A stretch of DNA of 64,000 nt, from assembly GCA_017615835.1 (NCBI GenBank), contig JAFZZI010000001.1, forward strand, positions 50,933-114,932, given 5' to 3'. The notes beneath the pieces are model-generated. The model was not told the origin of the DNA and did no database searches. It saw only the letters and a program-made list of their open reading frames with translations. This document shows positions 26,259 through 35,557 of this stretch, piece by piece; position 1 is the first letter of the stretch, and each line of letters begins with the position of its first letter. Source of the stretch: Bacteroidaceae bacterium (GTDB lineage: Bacteria > Bacteroidota > Bacteroidia > Bacteroidales > Bacteroidaceae). The position numbers and the translations under genes were made by a program.

Positions 26259-28550
26259 ATGAATATAATGAAGAAATCATTGTTTGGCATTACCGTAACT
26301 GCGCTTGTGGCTATGGCAGTGGCTTCATGCGCTCAAAGTGCAGGCACTTTGGCAAGGGATCGCCGTCCCGGTTCTAAACTGGACGGAAGGGAATCGCAGA
26401 TTACGTCCATAATCAGTAAGATGACTCTCGAAGAGAAGGTTGAAATGCTTCATGGCAAAAACATGTTCACTTCAGAGGGAGTAACAGCGCAGGGCATTCC
26501 TGACATGATATATGCTGACGGTCCGTTCGGAGTCCGTGAAGAGATGGAACCTCATGGCTGGAACTCCATTCACCTGGCAAATGACTCTTCGACCTTTTTC
26601 CCGACGGGTTCAGCGCTTGCAGCCACATGGGATGAAGACATTGCCTATCTGTATGGCAAGGGACTGGGCATCGAGGCCCGTATGCGCGGCAAGGACATGA
26701 TGCTTGGGCCGGCCATAAACATACAGCGCATACCCACCGGCGGACGTACATACGAGTATTTGAGTGAGGACCCCTTCCTGAGTGCCCGTCTTGCAGTAGG
26801 TTATACGAAGGGTATGCAGGATCAGGGTGTAGCAGTCTGTCTTAAGCACTATGCTCTAAACAATCAGGAGACAAACAGAGGATCAGTCAACGTCATAGCC
26901 AGTCCGCGTGCCATACGCGAGATATATCTGCCGCCGTTTGAGGCTGCTGTGGTTGAAGGTGACGCTTTTGGCGTAATGTCAGCCTATAACAAGGTCAATG
27001 GCTATTGGTGTGGCGAGAGTGTCTTCTTGCTTGATCAGGTGTTGCGCAGAGATTGGGGATTCAAGGGACTGGTTATCTCTGATTGGGGCGGAACTCACAG
27101 TACGGTACTTTCGACCGTCGCAGGTCTTAATGTCGAGATGCCTGGCAGCAATTGGCATGGAAAGGCACTGATTGATTCCGTCAAGGCCGGTGCTATAGCA
27201 GAATCGGTAATTGATCAGCGCGTACGCGAAATTCTGCGTGTGCGCCTTGCAATAGAACCTGTTCCTGAGGAGAAAGCGAATTCCGTGATGACAGCCCAGC
27301 CTGAGCAGGCTAAAATCGCCTATGATGTTGCAGTCAAGTCGGTAGTACTGCTAAAGAACGAAGGCGATATTCTTCCGATCGATTTGAAAAAGGTTAAGAA
27401 GATTGCTGTAATCGGAGATAATGCCGACAAGAAAATGTCCCAGGGAGGAGTAGGTGCCGGAGTCAAGGCCAAGTATGAGGTGACTCCCATTGAGGGACTG
27501 CGCAATAAGGTAGGTAATCAGGCAGAGATTGTTTACGCACAGGGTTATGCTGCACAACAGGGCAGGGGAGGCTTTGGAGGTTTCCGTGGACAGCAACAGC
27601 CTGCGACAAATGGCGATAATGCCAAGAAACTTTTAGACGAGGCCGTTAAGGTTTCAATGGATGCAGATGTCGTTCTTTTTGTCGGCGGTGACAACCGTCA
27701 GTGGGAAACCGAGGGAAGTGACCGACGTTCAATGATGCTTCCTTACGATCAGGAGAAGGTTGTTGAAGCCATTGCCAAGGTTAACCCGAGAATCGTGTTC
27801 ATAGCGGTGGCCGGTGCCCCTGTTGACTTGAATATCGTCAACGCCAATGCACCCGCAATAATCCAGTCGTGGTTCAACGGAACAGAGGGTGGCAACGCCC
27901 TTGCCGACATTCTGGTTGGCAATGTGTCACCTTCAGGTCACCTTCCGTTTACGTATCCCATACATCTTGAGGATTCTCCTGCATATGCTATGGGCAACTT
28001 CCCGCAGACGGATGCTCCGATAGGTGCTGATGTGTTTGTTAATCTTGTTGGAAACAAAAGTGCCGAGGAAGTTCAGAACGGATCGTCAAACCGTGGGACT
28101 GCCGTATATTCAGAGGATCTTCTGGTCGGATATCGCTGGTTTGACACAAAGCAGAAACCTGTAATGTATCCGTTTGGCTATGGCCTGACCTATACTACAT
28201 TCGATTACTCCGACTTGTCTTCAAGCAAGGAAAAGTATTCTGAGAAGGAGAGCATCGAGATTTCGTTTACGATAACAAACAGCGGTAAGACTGCAGCCGA
28301 TGAAGTCGCCCAGCTCTATGTTCACCGTGTTGACGCAGAGGTTGAATGGCCATATAAGGAACTGAAGGCTTTCAAACGCATCTCTCTTAAGGCTGGTGAG
28401 AGTAGGACTGTCACAATGTCTGTTCCTGTCGAGCAACTCAAATATTGGTCTGAACCGGATTACGACTGGTTGCTTGAGCATGGGAAGATTGAACTTCTGC
28501 TCGGGGCGAATGCCGGTGACATCAGGCTGAAAAAGACCGTAGAGATTTGA
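26259..28550 (+). CDS. GH3 beta-glucosidase-like lipoprotein
   Basis: 763 aa; a start at 26268 (MKKSLFGIT) is equally possible. The lipobox is AVASC. GH3 domains: barrel with MIYADGPFGVRE, GPAINIQRIP, LKHYALNNQE and nucleophile D275 in VISDWGG; second alpha/beta domain; fibronectin III-like end. It belongs to the BglX/beta-glucosidase branch, unlike the xylosidase-type GH3 at 16689. A short Gly/Phe/Gln insert (about residues 432-452, bases 27553-27612) sits in a surface loop and resembles the insert in the first esterase. It is downstream of the C11 peptidase in one operon and ends with a terminator. Confidence 0.9.
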   Translation: MNIMKKSLFGITVTALVAMAVASCAQSAGTLARDRRPGSKLDGRESQITSIISKMTLEEKVEMLHGKNMFTSEGVTAQGIPDMIYADGPFGVREEMEPHGWNSIHLANDSSTFFPTGSALAATWDEDIAYLYGKGLGIEARMRGKDMMLGPAINIQRIPTGGRTYEYLSEDPFLSARLAVGYTKGMQDQGVAVCLKHYALNNQETNRGSVNVIASPRAIREIYLPPFEAAVVEGDAFGVMSAYNKVNGYWCGESVFLLDQVLRRDWGFKGLVISDWGGTHSTVLSTVAGLNVEMPGSNWHGKALIDSVKAGAIAESVIDQRVREILRVRLAIEPVPEEKANSVMTAQPEQAKIAYDVAVKSVVLLKNEGDILPIDLKKVKKIAVIGDNADKKMSQGGVGAGVKAKYEVTPIEGLRNKVGNQAEIVYAQGYAAQQGRGGFGGFRGQQQPATNGDNAKKLLDEAVKVSMDADVVLFVGGDNRQWETEGSDRRSMMLPYDQEKVVEAIAKVNPRIVFIAVAGAPVDLNIVNANAPAIIQSWFNGTEGGNALADILVGNVSPSGHLPFTYPIHLEDSPAYAMGNFPQTDAPIGADVFVNLVGNKSAEEVQNGSSNRGTAVYSEDLLVGYRWFDTKQKPVMYPFGYGLTYTTFDYSDLSSSKEKYSEKESIEISFTITNSGKTAADEVAQLYVHRVDAEVEWPYKELKAFKRISLKAGESRTVTMSVPVEQLKYWSEPDYDWLLEHGKIELLLGANAGDIRLKKTVEI

Positions 28551-28570
28551 GAAAGATTTTTCAGATAGGT

Positions 28571-28603
28571 GCATGCAGGGTTTACATCCCCTGCATGCGT
28601 TTT
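28571..28603. terminator. Intrinsic terminator after GH3 lipoprotein
   Basis: A perfect 10-bp stem, GCATGCAGGG (28571-28580) with CCCTGCATGC (28589-28598), is followed by GTTTT. Confidence 0.85.
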
Positions 28604-28617
28604 GATATGGCTGTTCT

Positions 28618-29025
28618 ATGGAACTGAATTTAGGGTACAGTGAACTTGAGGCGATTGTTGCAAAGGCCTCTCAAATTGATTTTAAATTCAGAGGGGTCTC
28701 AGCTGATACCTTGAGGGTATGCTATCCCCTGAAACTGATAGGTAAGAGTCAGGATGTCGGAATTGATCTTAGAGTTACCGGCATTACCGGTAATGATGTC
28801 TTTGTAGAGTTTTCGGCAGGCAACGCTATGGCCAATATGGCACTGAATGTGGCAATAGGCCGTTTCAGGGACAAACTTGCCGGTATTGCAGACATTTTTT
28901 CCGGCAACCGTATGACAATCCACCTTGACAGGATTCCAAAGATGTCTCCCATATTGGATAAAATGCAACTGACGGCAATATCCTTTATGGATGATGCCGC
29001 CAGCATTGTTCTGGATATGAGATAA
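28618..29025 (+). CDS. Hypothetical protein, 135 aa
   Basis: I do not recognise this protein. It has no signal peptide or membrane segment, and is composed of short alternating strands (LRVCYPLKLIG; VGIDLRVTGI; VFVEFSAGNA) followed by helices rich in Met and Ala near AMANMALNVAIG. It starts 15 bp after a terminator and ends 4 bp before the convergent DUF2147 gene. The length, absence of internal stops and normal composition support a real gene. Cytoplasmic location inferred. Confidence 0.6.
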   Translation: MELNLGYSELEAIVAKASQIDFKFRGVSADTLRVCYPLKLIGKSQDVGIDLRVTGITGNDVFVEFSAGNAMANMALNVAIGRFRDKLAGIADIFSGNRMTIHLDRIPKMSPILDKMQLTAISFMDDAASIVLDMR

Positions 29026-29029
29026 CAGA

Positions 29030-29536
29030 CTATTCCGCTGCAATAGGCTTCCACAGAACGGTTTCGCCTATTCCCATGACTGAGCCACGAAGTGACAGTT
29101 TACCGTCATCTGTGAACTTGCAGGTTACACTGACCTTAATACCGCGCATCGGATCATATATCTTGGCTCCGTCCCACTGCTTTTTCCCGCTATTGTACTT
29201 CAGGCCGTCTATCAGCACGATACGGTCTGAAGGGGTGTCGCGCAGGCTCTTGTCGGGATTCTTGACGTCAAGTATCTTTTTCCCTGAAGCGTCCTTGTCC
29301 TTGGCGACCCAGTAAATCTGACACTTGTAAGTGCCGTCAGCATTCTTGCTGAAACGAACCTTGCTCTCCTCACCCTTGTGCGAGATGTAGTAGTTGCCCA
29401 CAATGGCATCGGCTTTAGAGTTGTCGGAGGCATTCTTCACTACCTCGTCGGCAGCGGATAACGTAAACGGGCAGAGAGCTGCAAATGCCATCAGTACAAA
29501 AGAAGCCCACGTTGTAAGTCTGTTTTCAGTACTCAT
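29030..29536 (-). CDS. DUF2147-family periplasmic protein
   Basis: 168 aa with a signal peptide (cleavage near TLSAAD). The body matches the DUF2147 pattern: AIVGNYYISHKGEESKVR, YKCQIYWVAKD, DGLKYNSGKKQWDGAKIYDP, and a final GIGETVLWKPI. Family function is unknown. It lies 27 bp downstream of the outer-membrane protein gene on the same strand with no promoter between, so the two are probably co-transcribed. Confidence 0.8.
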   Translation of the reverse strand: MSTENRLTTWASFVLMAFAALCPFTLSAADEVVKNASDNSKADAIVGNYYISHKGEESKVRFSKNADGTYKCQIYWVAKDKDASGKKILDVKNPDKSLRDTPSDRIVLIDGLKYNSGKKQWDGAKIYDPMRGIKVSVTCKFTDDGKLSLRGSVMGIGETVLWKPIAAE

Positions 29537-29563
29537 ATTCTGCTCGGATCTTGTTTGTTGTCG

Positions 29564-30562
29564 TTACTTGCCAAGGTGGAAGTCAAGGGTGTATGTCGCA
29601 CCGATGCTTGCCTCGAAACCTTTGTCGGGATTAAACTTGTAGCCATCCTCGCAGTATGAGCATACGGCGTGAAGACGGAGAGCTTCTATGGGGTAATATA
29701 CTATCTGCAGACCCAACTTCGCCTTGTTGGTGAACACAAGACCTGCAAGCGCCTTTATGTCAAGATTGTCAGTTGCATGAAACGTACCGCTCAGGTCAAA
29801 CTCAGAGTTCCTGAAACTGTTGAAGCTGCCGTCGTACATCTGAGCGTAAAGATCAAGGCCGATATCCCATCTGTCGCTGATTTCAAACTTGTTGCCGAGT
29901 CCGAAGTTGATGTTGGTGAACTTGACAACATCGCCGGTATCCTCGTCAGCCTCCTTGCCGTTGAGAAGATTTGCCGTCCAGACTGTGCTGAAACGTCCCA
30001 TTTCACCTCTCCATGTCAGAGAATATGCAAACTGCATATCTTTGAAACTCTGCATGTAGGGTGATGTGGCAAATTGAGCCTCAATCGAGTGGTTCTCGGA
30101 TGGCGTCACCCTGAAAGTCAGACCATACTGGTAGGTGCAGAAGTCATTCCAAAGATAAGGAACCATTCCTGAGAAAACATCGACGTCGTTCTCTTCATAA
30201 GCAAATCCGCCGTAGTTGAAGATTATCTTTCCAAGGTCAAAGCCGATGATGCTGTTGTTGTACGACATGTAAGCCCAGTCTACGAATGTCCCGTTATAGC
30301 ATGGGCTTTCGTATTTGTAAAGACTCTGAGGATGGTTGCTCAGAAAATGGAAACTGGCACTGTATGAGAAGTGGTCACCGATTTCTCCGTCCAGGAAACT
30401 GTACAGGGACGACATGCCGAGTCCGAACTGATGCTCGTAATTGGAGTAGCTGTTGTAGGCTCCTTCAAGTCTCGGTACTATGCGGATGTCCGCTCCACCT
30501 GCGAAAATGGTTGATGAAGCCATGAACAAGGCCACTAAACTCAAATAGATTCTTTTTTTCAT
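29564..30562 (-). CDS. Outer-membrane beta-barrel protein (DUF5020-like)
   Basis: 332 aa with a signal peptide (ends STIFAGG). It is rich in Tyr, Phe and Asn with alternating strands, and ends in LDFHLGK. It looks like a 12-14-strand barrel of the DUF5020/Tsx-like type found in Bacteroidetes; that family assignment is from general appearance only. Upstream gene of a likely operon with DUF2147; its promoter element is at 30604-30611. Confidence 0.65.
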   Translation of the reverse strand: MKKRIYLSLVALFMASSTIFAGGADIRIVPRLEGAYNSYSNYEHQFGLGMSSLYSFLDGEIGDHFSYSASFHFLSNHPQSLYKYESPCYNGTFVDWAYMSYNNSIIGFDLGKIIFNYGGFAYEENDVDVFSGMVPYLWNDFCTYQYGLTFRVTPSENHSIEAQFATSPYMQSFKDMQFAYSLTWRGEMGRFSTVWTANLLNGKEADEDTGDVVKFTNINFGLGNKFEISDRWDIGLDLYAQMYDGSFNSFRNSEFDLSGTFHATDNLDIKALAGLVFTNKAKLGLQIVYYPIEALRLHAVCSYCEDGYKFNPDKGFEASIGATYTLDFHLGK

Positions 30563-30603
30563 TCTTCTTTCAGTATTGTTAGTTCCAGTCTTGAAAACGG
30601 GGC

Positions 30604-30611
30604 CAAAAGTA
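30604..30611 (-). promoter_or_regulatory. -7 element for OMP-DUF2147 operon
   Basis: TACTTTTG on the minus strand, 41 nt upstream of the start codon. Confidence 0.45.
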
Positions 30612-30662
30612 GTACTTTTTTTTCAAACGGGTAATGTGCGGATTTAAAAAACAGCAGCAGGC

Positions 30663-32666
30663 TCAGTCAATCAGTCCGCGGCCGCGAAGAAATGCAGTGT
30701 TGTCAGGATCACGCCCTGCAAACTGGCGGTAAAGTGTCATTGGCTCTTCACCTCCTCCTCTCTCGAGGAAAGTCTTACGGAATTTGTCGGCAAGTTCCTT
30801 GTTCCAGACGTTACCGGACGCTTCGAAAATGGAGAATGCATCCTTGTCAAGTACTTCCGCCCACAGATATCCGTAGTATCCTGCGCTGTATCCGCTTGAG
30901 AATATGTGGTTGAAATAGGTGGTGCGGTAGCGTGGACCGATCTCGTCGATGAGCCCCATGTCCTGGCAGACTTTCCGCTCGAATTCGTCAATGTCAATGC
31001 CCTCGATACTCTCCAGTTCGTGCCATTTCATGTCCAGTATGGAAGCTGCGCAGAGTTCGGTAGTCATGAAACCCTGGTTGAACTTGAGAGAGTTGCTGAT
31101 TTTGTCAACCAGTTCCTTGGGAATTACCTCTCCAGTATCCTTATGGAAGGCATACTTGGCCAGCAGTTCAGGTTGGAAGGCCCAGTTCTCGTTGAACTGT
31201 GAGAAGGTCTCTACAAAATCCCGCTTCACGTTGGTACCGCTGACCGAGGTATAGTTGCACTGTGTGAGCAGTCCGTGCAGAGCATGCCCGAATTCGTGAA
31301 AGACGGTCTGCACTTCGTCAATGTTCAGATACTCCTCAAGGTTGCCGACATTCACGATAATCGGGCGGACTGCGTTGCCGTCGGCATCAGTGTACTGTTC
31401 GCGTATGTTGTTCATCCATGCTCCTCCGCGCTTGCTCGAACGTGGCAGGTAGTCTGTAGTGAATATGCCCAGCAGAGAACCGTCCGAAGCTGTCACCTTA
31501 TACGTGGTGACAACATCTGGATTGTAAGAAGGGACCCCTTCAAGCTTCTCCATGTTCACTCCGTATAATTCGTTGGCAGCCAGAAAGATGCCTTTTACGA
31601 CATTCTCTAGTTTGAAGTATGGCTTGATCAGATCTTCGTCAAGGTCGTATTTATCCTTGCGCACCTTCTCGGCGTAGTACCACCAGTCCCACGGCTCAAT
31701 TCGCGAACCCGCAGGAAGTTTTCCGGCTGCAATGTCGCGGTTCATTACAATCTGCATGTCATAAACCTCCTGCTTAGCCTTGGCAACGGCGGCTTTCATT
31801 ATGCCTTCCAGAAAGTTGTCAACGGTAGCAGGGTCGTGGGCCATCTTGTTCTCCAGAATGTATGAGGCCGGATTCTTGTAACCGAGCAGTTTTGCTTTGC
31901 GTATTCGCAGGTCCATGACTTGCAGTATCAGTTGTCTGTTGTCATTGTCATTGCCATTGTGACCGCGCATAGTGTACCACTGCAACATCTCTTTGCGCAG
32001 GGTTCGGTCGTCAGTAGTCGTCATGGCATTGGGATAATCAGAGACGCTGATGCCGAACTTTTCCTTGAAGGCATTGCTCTCAGCCAGAATGTTATTGCCG
32101 ATTTTCTGAATCTTGGCAGCCATGTCAGCGTTGATTTTTGCCAGTTCTTCCTGCTTGTCGGCAGGCAGGCCGACACCATTGCGGGCAAAGTTTTCGTACC
32201 ACTTCTTGAGAACCATCTGCTGTTCGCGGGTCAACGAACTCTGGTCAGCGTTGTATATGGTTTCGATACGGTTGTAAAGAGCCTTGTTGAATGATATCCA
32301 GTCTTCCTGAGCAGATAGCAGGGGGATGGCCTGCTCCATGACATTGTCAAGTTCGTCAGAGCGGTCAGTCTCTGTGATGTTGTACAGAACGCCTTCCACC
32401 TTGGCCAGTATCTCTCCGGACAATTCAAGGGGAACGATGGTGTTGGCGAAAGTCGGTGCGGACTTGTCAGAGGTGATTGCATCAATCTCCTTCTTCTGTT
32501 GTCTGATGCCGGCCTCAATAGCCGGAATGAAATCGGAGTTGCTGATTTCCTGGAAAGGAGGAATGCCGTAGGGGGTGTTCCATTCCGTCAGGAAAGGGTT
32601 GTCTGAAGTTTGATTACACGCTGTCAAAGCCATAGCTGCAAGCATGATGATTGCCGGTCTTTTCAT
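30663..32666 (-). CDS. M3-family peptidyl-dipeptidase (Dcp-like), lipoprotein
   Basis: 667 aa. The N-terminus MKRPAIIMLAAMALTACNQ has a lipobox (ALTAC). The zinc motif H457-E-F-G-H461 lies in TVFHEFGHALHG with a downstream ELCAASILDMKWHELE region carrying the third ligand area. Length and order fit oligopeptidase A/Dcp (M3), which removes C-terminal dipeptides. The lipoprotein signal suggests periplasmic work on peptides. It begins 4 bp after the stop of the SDR gene, so the two are one transcript. Confidence 0.88.
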   Translation of the reverse strand: MKRPAIIMLAAMALTACNQTSDNPFLTEWNTPYGIPPFQEISNSDFIPAIEAGIRQQKKEIDAITSDKSAPTFANTIVPLELSGEILAKVEGVLYNITETDRSDELDNVMEQAIPLLSAQEDWISFNKALYNRIETIYNADQSSLTREQQMVLKKWYENFARNGVGLPADKQEELAKINADMAAKIQKIGNNILAESNAFKEKFGISVSDYPNAMTTTDDRTLRKEMLQWYTMRGHNGNDNDNRQLILQVMDLRIRKAKLLGYKNPASYILENKMAHDPATVDNFLEGIMKAAVAKAKQEVYDMQIVMNRDIAAGKLPAGSRIEPWDWWYYAEKVRKDKYDLDEDLIKPYFKLENVVKGIFLAANELYGVNMEKLEGVPSYNPDVVTTYKVTASDGSLLGIFTTDYLPRSSKRGGAWMNNIREQYTDADGNAVRPIIVNVGNLEEYLNIDEVQTVFHEFGHALHGLLTQCNYTSVSGTNVKRDFVETFSQFNENWAFQPELLAKYAFHKDTGEVIPKELVDKISNSLKFNQGFMTTELCAASILDMKWHELESIEGIDIDEFERKVCQDMGLIDEIGPRYRTTYFNHIFSSGYSAGYYGYLWAEVLDKDAFSIFEASGNVWNKELADKFRKTFLERGGGEEPMTLYRQFAGRDPDNTAFLRGRGLID

Positions 32667-32670
32667 ATAG

Positions 32671-33471
32671 TCATGATTTGTAGTAACTGCAGAGAATTCT
32701 GGCGAAGGCTCCGCCAGGCAGAATGCGTTTCAGAAGAACTGACAGCCGCTGCTCAAGATTGGCCACCACATAATGCATGCGTGGATTACGCGCATCAACG
32801 ATTCGGGCTATGACAAGTGCCAGCCTGTCCGGTTTCAGACCGCCGTTCTCCTCATTTTCGATTATGTCAAGGCTTCCTTTGAAGACCGGCCCGTAGTCGG
32901 GATCGTCTATGGTTGCCTGAGAGTTTTTGCGGCTTGCGGTGAAATTGGTGGCAAAGTCGCCGGGTTCGACAAGCGATACGCTTATGCCGAAGCGTTTCAC
33001 TTCAGCATACAGAGCCTCGGAGAAACCTTCAATAGCAAACTTTGATGCCGAGTAGTAACCTTGGTACGGCAAGCCCATCAGTCCGCCTATGGAACTTATA
33101 TTTATTATCTTGCCCTGACGAAGCCTGCGCATATAGGGAAGGGTGGCCCTGCAGAGGTTGGCGCATCCTTCGAAGTTAGTACCCATCTGAACTGCTATCT
33201 CATCGGAAGTGGCCAGTTCCAGTGCGCCGCCGATGCCCATCCCGGCATTGTTTACGAGAACGTCTATGTGTCCCTCTTTCGCCGCTATCGAGTCGATGAC
33301 TCTTTTAACCGTCTCGAAATCCCGGACATCGCATTGCATGAAAGTTATCTGTCCGTGTTCTGTCTTCCTGCGCGACAACCCGTAAACTGTATGTCCCTGA
33401 GATGCCAGAAGTTCGGCTGTGGCTTTTCCGAAACCTGACGAGGCACCTGTGATTACTACGACTTTACCCAT
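32671..33471 (-). CDS. Short-chain dehydrogenase/reductase
   Basis: 266 aa classical SDR: cofactor motif TGASSGFG (8-15), NNAG, catalytic S126/S127 in NISSIGG, and Y140-x3-K144 in YYSASK. The Arg-Arg after GLS (residues 34-35) is consistent with NADPH preference (inference). Substrate unknown. First gene of an operon with the Dcp-like peptidase. It shares an 87-bp divergent promoter region with malQ. Confidence 0.87.
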   Translation of the reverse strand: MGKVVVITGASSGFGKATAELLASQGHTVYGLSRRKTEHGQITFMQCDVRDFETVKRVIDSIAAKEGHIDVLVNNAGMGIGGALELATSDEIAVQMGTNFEGCANLCRATLPYMRRLRQGKIINISSIGGLMGLPYQGYYSASKFAIEGFSEALYAEVKRFGISVSLVEPGDFATNFTASRKNSQATIDDPDYGPVFKGSLDIIENEENGGLKPDRLALVIARIVDARNPRMHYVVANLEQRLSVLLKRILPGGAFARILCSYYKS

Positions 33472-33497
33472 TTTACCCTTGTTTGTTTTACAATGTG

Positions 33498-33505
33498 CAA
33501 AAATA
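33498..33505 (-). promoter_or_regulatory. -7 element for SDR-dcp operon
   Basis: TATTTTTG on the minus strand, 26 nt upstream of the SDR start. Confidence 0.5.
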
Positions 33506-33526
33506 GCAAAGTCTTTGCATTATCTT

Positions 33527-33534
33527 TATCTTTG
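33527..33534 (+). promoter_or_regulatory. -7 element for malQ
   Basis: TATCTTTG, 24 nt upstream of the ATG at 33559. It lies inside a longer frame that begins at 33493 and therefore decides for the shorter start. It is 21 bp from the divergent element at 33498. Confidence 0.55.
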
Positions 33535-33558
33535 CACGTGATAAGTAAGATTACATAT

Positions 33559-35526
33559 ATGACTGCCGTTCTGTCCATCGAATACAAAACCGTCTGGGGT
33601 GAAAATCTTGTTATGGTATCTCGTGACGTCCGCTATCCCATGACATGGGGAGAGGGTGGAATATGGAGCGTCGTCATACCCAGGGCCACAAAGAGCCTGC
33701 TGGCCGATTATACATATATTGTCGTGCGCGACGGTCTGATTGTCAGGACAGAGTGGGATCACCACCATTCCGTTCCGGCCGAATCGATCCGTGACAGTTG
33801 GATTGACTGTCCGGTCAATGGTTGCCCTTTCCCCCGTAAGCATGATTTCGCTCTCTTCGACAGACCTGGTTTCCGTGCTGCCGGCACGGCAATCCCTGTC
33901 TTTTCATTGCGCAGTGAAAACGGTTTCGGAGTAGGCGAATTCAAGGATATCAGGCTGCTTGTCGATTGGGCCGTGGCTACGGGACAGACCATATTGCAGG
34001 TGCTGCCGGTCAACGATACCACAAGAACCGGCACTTGGCTTGATTCGTATCCGTACAATCCCATATCTACATTCGCACTGCATCCGCTTTACATGAACTT
34101 GCAGGATCTCGGCATCCGTTTCAGCCCGTCTGACTCGAAACTCCGGAAGGAGCTGAACGATCTCAGGCTGGTTGATTACGAGAGAGTAATGTCTGCAAAG
34201 GAGAGACTCATGAGGAGACAGTTCTCCAAAAGCGGCAAGTCGGACCTGGAGAGTGCAGCCTGCCGTAAGTTTTTGAAGATGAATTCCTTTTGGCTGGATG
34301 ACTATGCTGCGTACCGCTCCCGCCATGATGGCAGTTCTCCTGTGGAGTACTACTGCTGGCAGCAGTTCCATCTTGACAGACAACTCTCCGAGGTCAGTCA
34401 ATATGCCCGTGAGAAGGGGGTGGCGCTGAAAGGAGACCTGCCTATAGGAGTCAGTCGCGACAGCGTAGATGCCCACACCCATCCTGAGTTGTTCAATCTT
34501 GACACCCAGACAGGTGCACCGCCGGATTTCTTCTCTGAAGATGGCCAGAACTGGGGATTTCCAACTTATAACTGGAAGGCTATGGCAGATGAAGGATACG
34601 TCTGGTGGAAGGCTCGTCTGCGCAAGATGTCTGAATATTTCAGCGCATTCCGCATAGACCATATTCTGGGCTTTTTCAGAATATGGGAAATACCATCTCA
34701 GTTCAGGACTGGCGTAATGGGCCATTTTAACCCGGCATTGCCTTATAGAAGTTCCGAGATTGAAGGTCTCGGCCTGCCTTTTGAGGGACTCTTTATTGCC
34801 GATCCGCATGAGAACGATAGCTGGCATCCCATGATTTCTCCGTCAAAAGCAGCCATGGACTCATTGACGGACGAGCAGCGCGGCCGTTACCACAAACTGT
34901 ACGAAGATTTCTTTTACCACCGTCACAACGGGTTCTGGAAGCGTACGGCCTTGACCAGACTGCCCGAGTTGCTGGGGGCCACCGGAATGCTTGCCTGCGG
35001 TGAAGACCTGGGCATGATACCGGCCTGCGTCCCTGAAGTCATGGATAGTCAGCGCATATTGTCATTCGAAATGCAGCGTATGCCGAAGGCTTATGGCGTA
35101 GAGTGGGATAATCCCGGGCGTTATCCATATCTGAGTGTCTGCTCAACCTCTTCTCACGACATGTCATCGCTGCGTGTCTGGTGGGAAAATGAGATGGACA
35201 GTGAATCCCGAAGACGCTATTTCCGCGAAATGCTTCACCGCGATGATGAAGTGCCCCAACTGGCAGATCCTGAGCTTGTACTGCAGATAATATGGCAGCA
35301 TCTCGAGTCGCCGTCGATGCTTGCCGTTATTCCTTTTCAGGACTGGACCTCCATAGACAGCGAAGTTCGTTCTGCCCATCCGGAGGAGGAACGCGTGAAT
35401 GTGCCGGCCAATCCCCGCAACTACTGGAGATACCGGATGCATGTGACACTCGAGAAACTGAATTCGCTGTCATCGTTCAATTCAATGATAGCCGAGATGG
35501 TAAAACGCTCGGGACGGTCTGTCTGA
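33559..35526 (+). CDS. malQ: 4-alpha-glucanotransferase (GH77)
   Basis: 655 aa, no signal peptide, cytoplasmic. Residues 1-95 form one CBM20-like starch-binding domain (VVIPRATKSLLADYTYIVV); residues about 110-650 are the GH77 barrel with nucleophile D367 in FRIDHILGF, acid/base E482 in CGEDLG, and SSHDMSSLRVWW. It rearranges alpha-1,4-glucans, using maltose as donor or acceptor. Many Bacteroidetes MalQ proteins carry two CBM20 domains and are near 900 aa; this one is shorter. Start chosen from the promoter position. Confidence 0.9.
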   Translation: MTAVLSIEYKTVWGENLVMVSRDVRYPMTWGEGGIWSVVIPRATKSLLADYTYIVVRDGLIVRTEWDHHHSVPAESIRDSWIDCPVNGCPFPRKHDFALFDRPGFRAAGTAIPVFSLRSENGFGVGEFKDIRLLVDWAVATGQTILQVLPVNDTTRTGTWLDSYPYNPISTFALHPLYMNLQDLGIRFSPSDSKLRKELNDLRLVDYERVMSAKERLMRRQFSKSGKSDLESAACRKFLKMNSFWLDDYAAYRSRHDGSSPVEYYCWQQFHLDRQLSEVSQYAREKGVALKGDLPIGVSRDSVDAHTHPELFNLDTQTGAPPDFFSEDGQNWGFPTYNWKAMADEGYVWWKARLRKMSEYFSAFRIDHILGFFRIWEIPSQFRTGVMGHFNPALPYRSSEIEGLGLPFEGLFIADPHENDSWHPMISPSKAAMDSLTDEQRGRYHKLYEDFFYHRHNGFWKRTALTRLPELLGATGMLACGEDLGMIPACVPEVMDSQRILSFEMQRMPKAYGVEWDNPGRYPYLSVCSTSSHDMSSLRVWWENEMDSESRRRYFREMLHRDDEVPQLADPELVLQIIWQHLESPSMLAVIPFQDWTSIDSEVRSAHPEEERVNVPANPRNYWRYRMHVTLEKLNSLSSFNSMIAEMVKRSGRSV

Positions 35527-35557
35527 AAAGAACCGCCCTGACAGAACATGAACAAAG

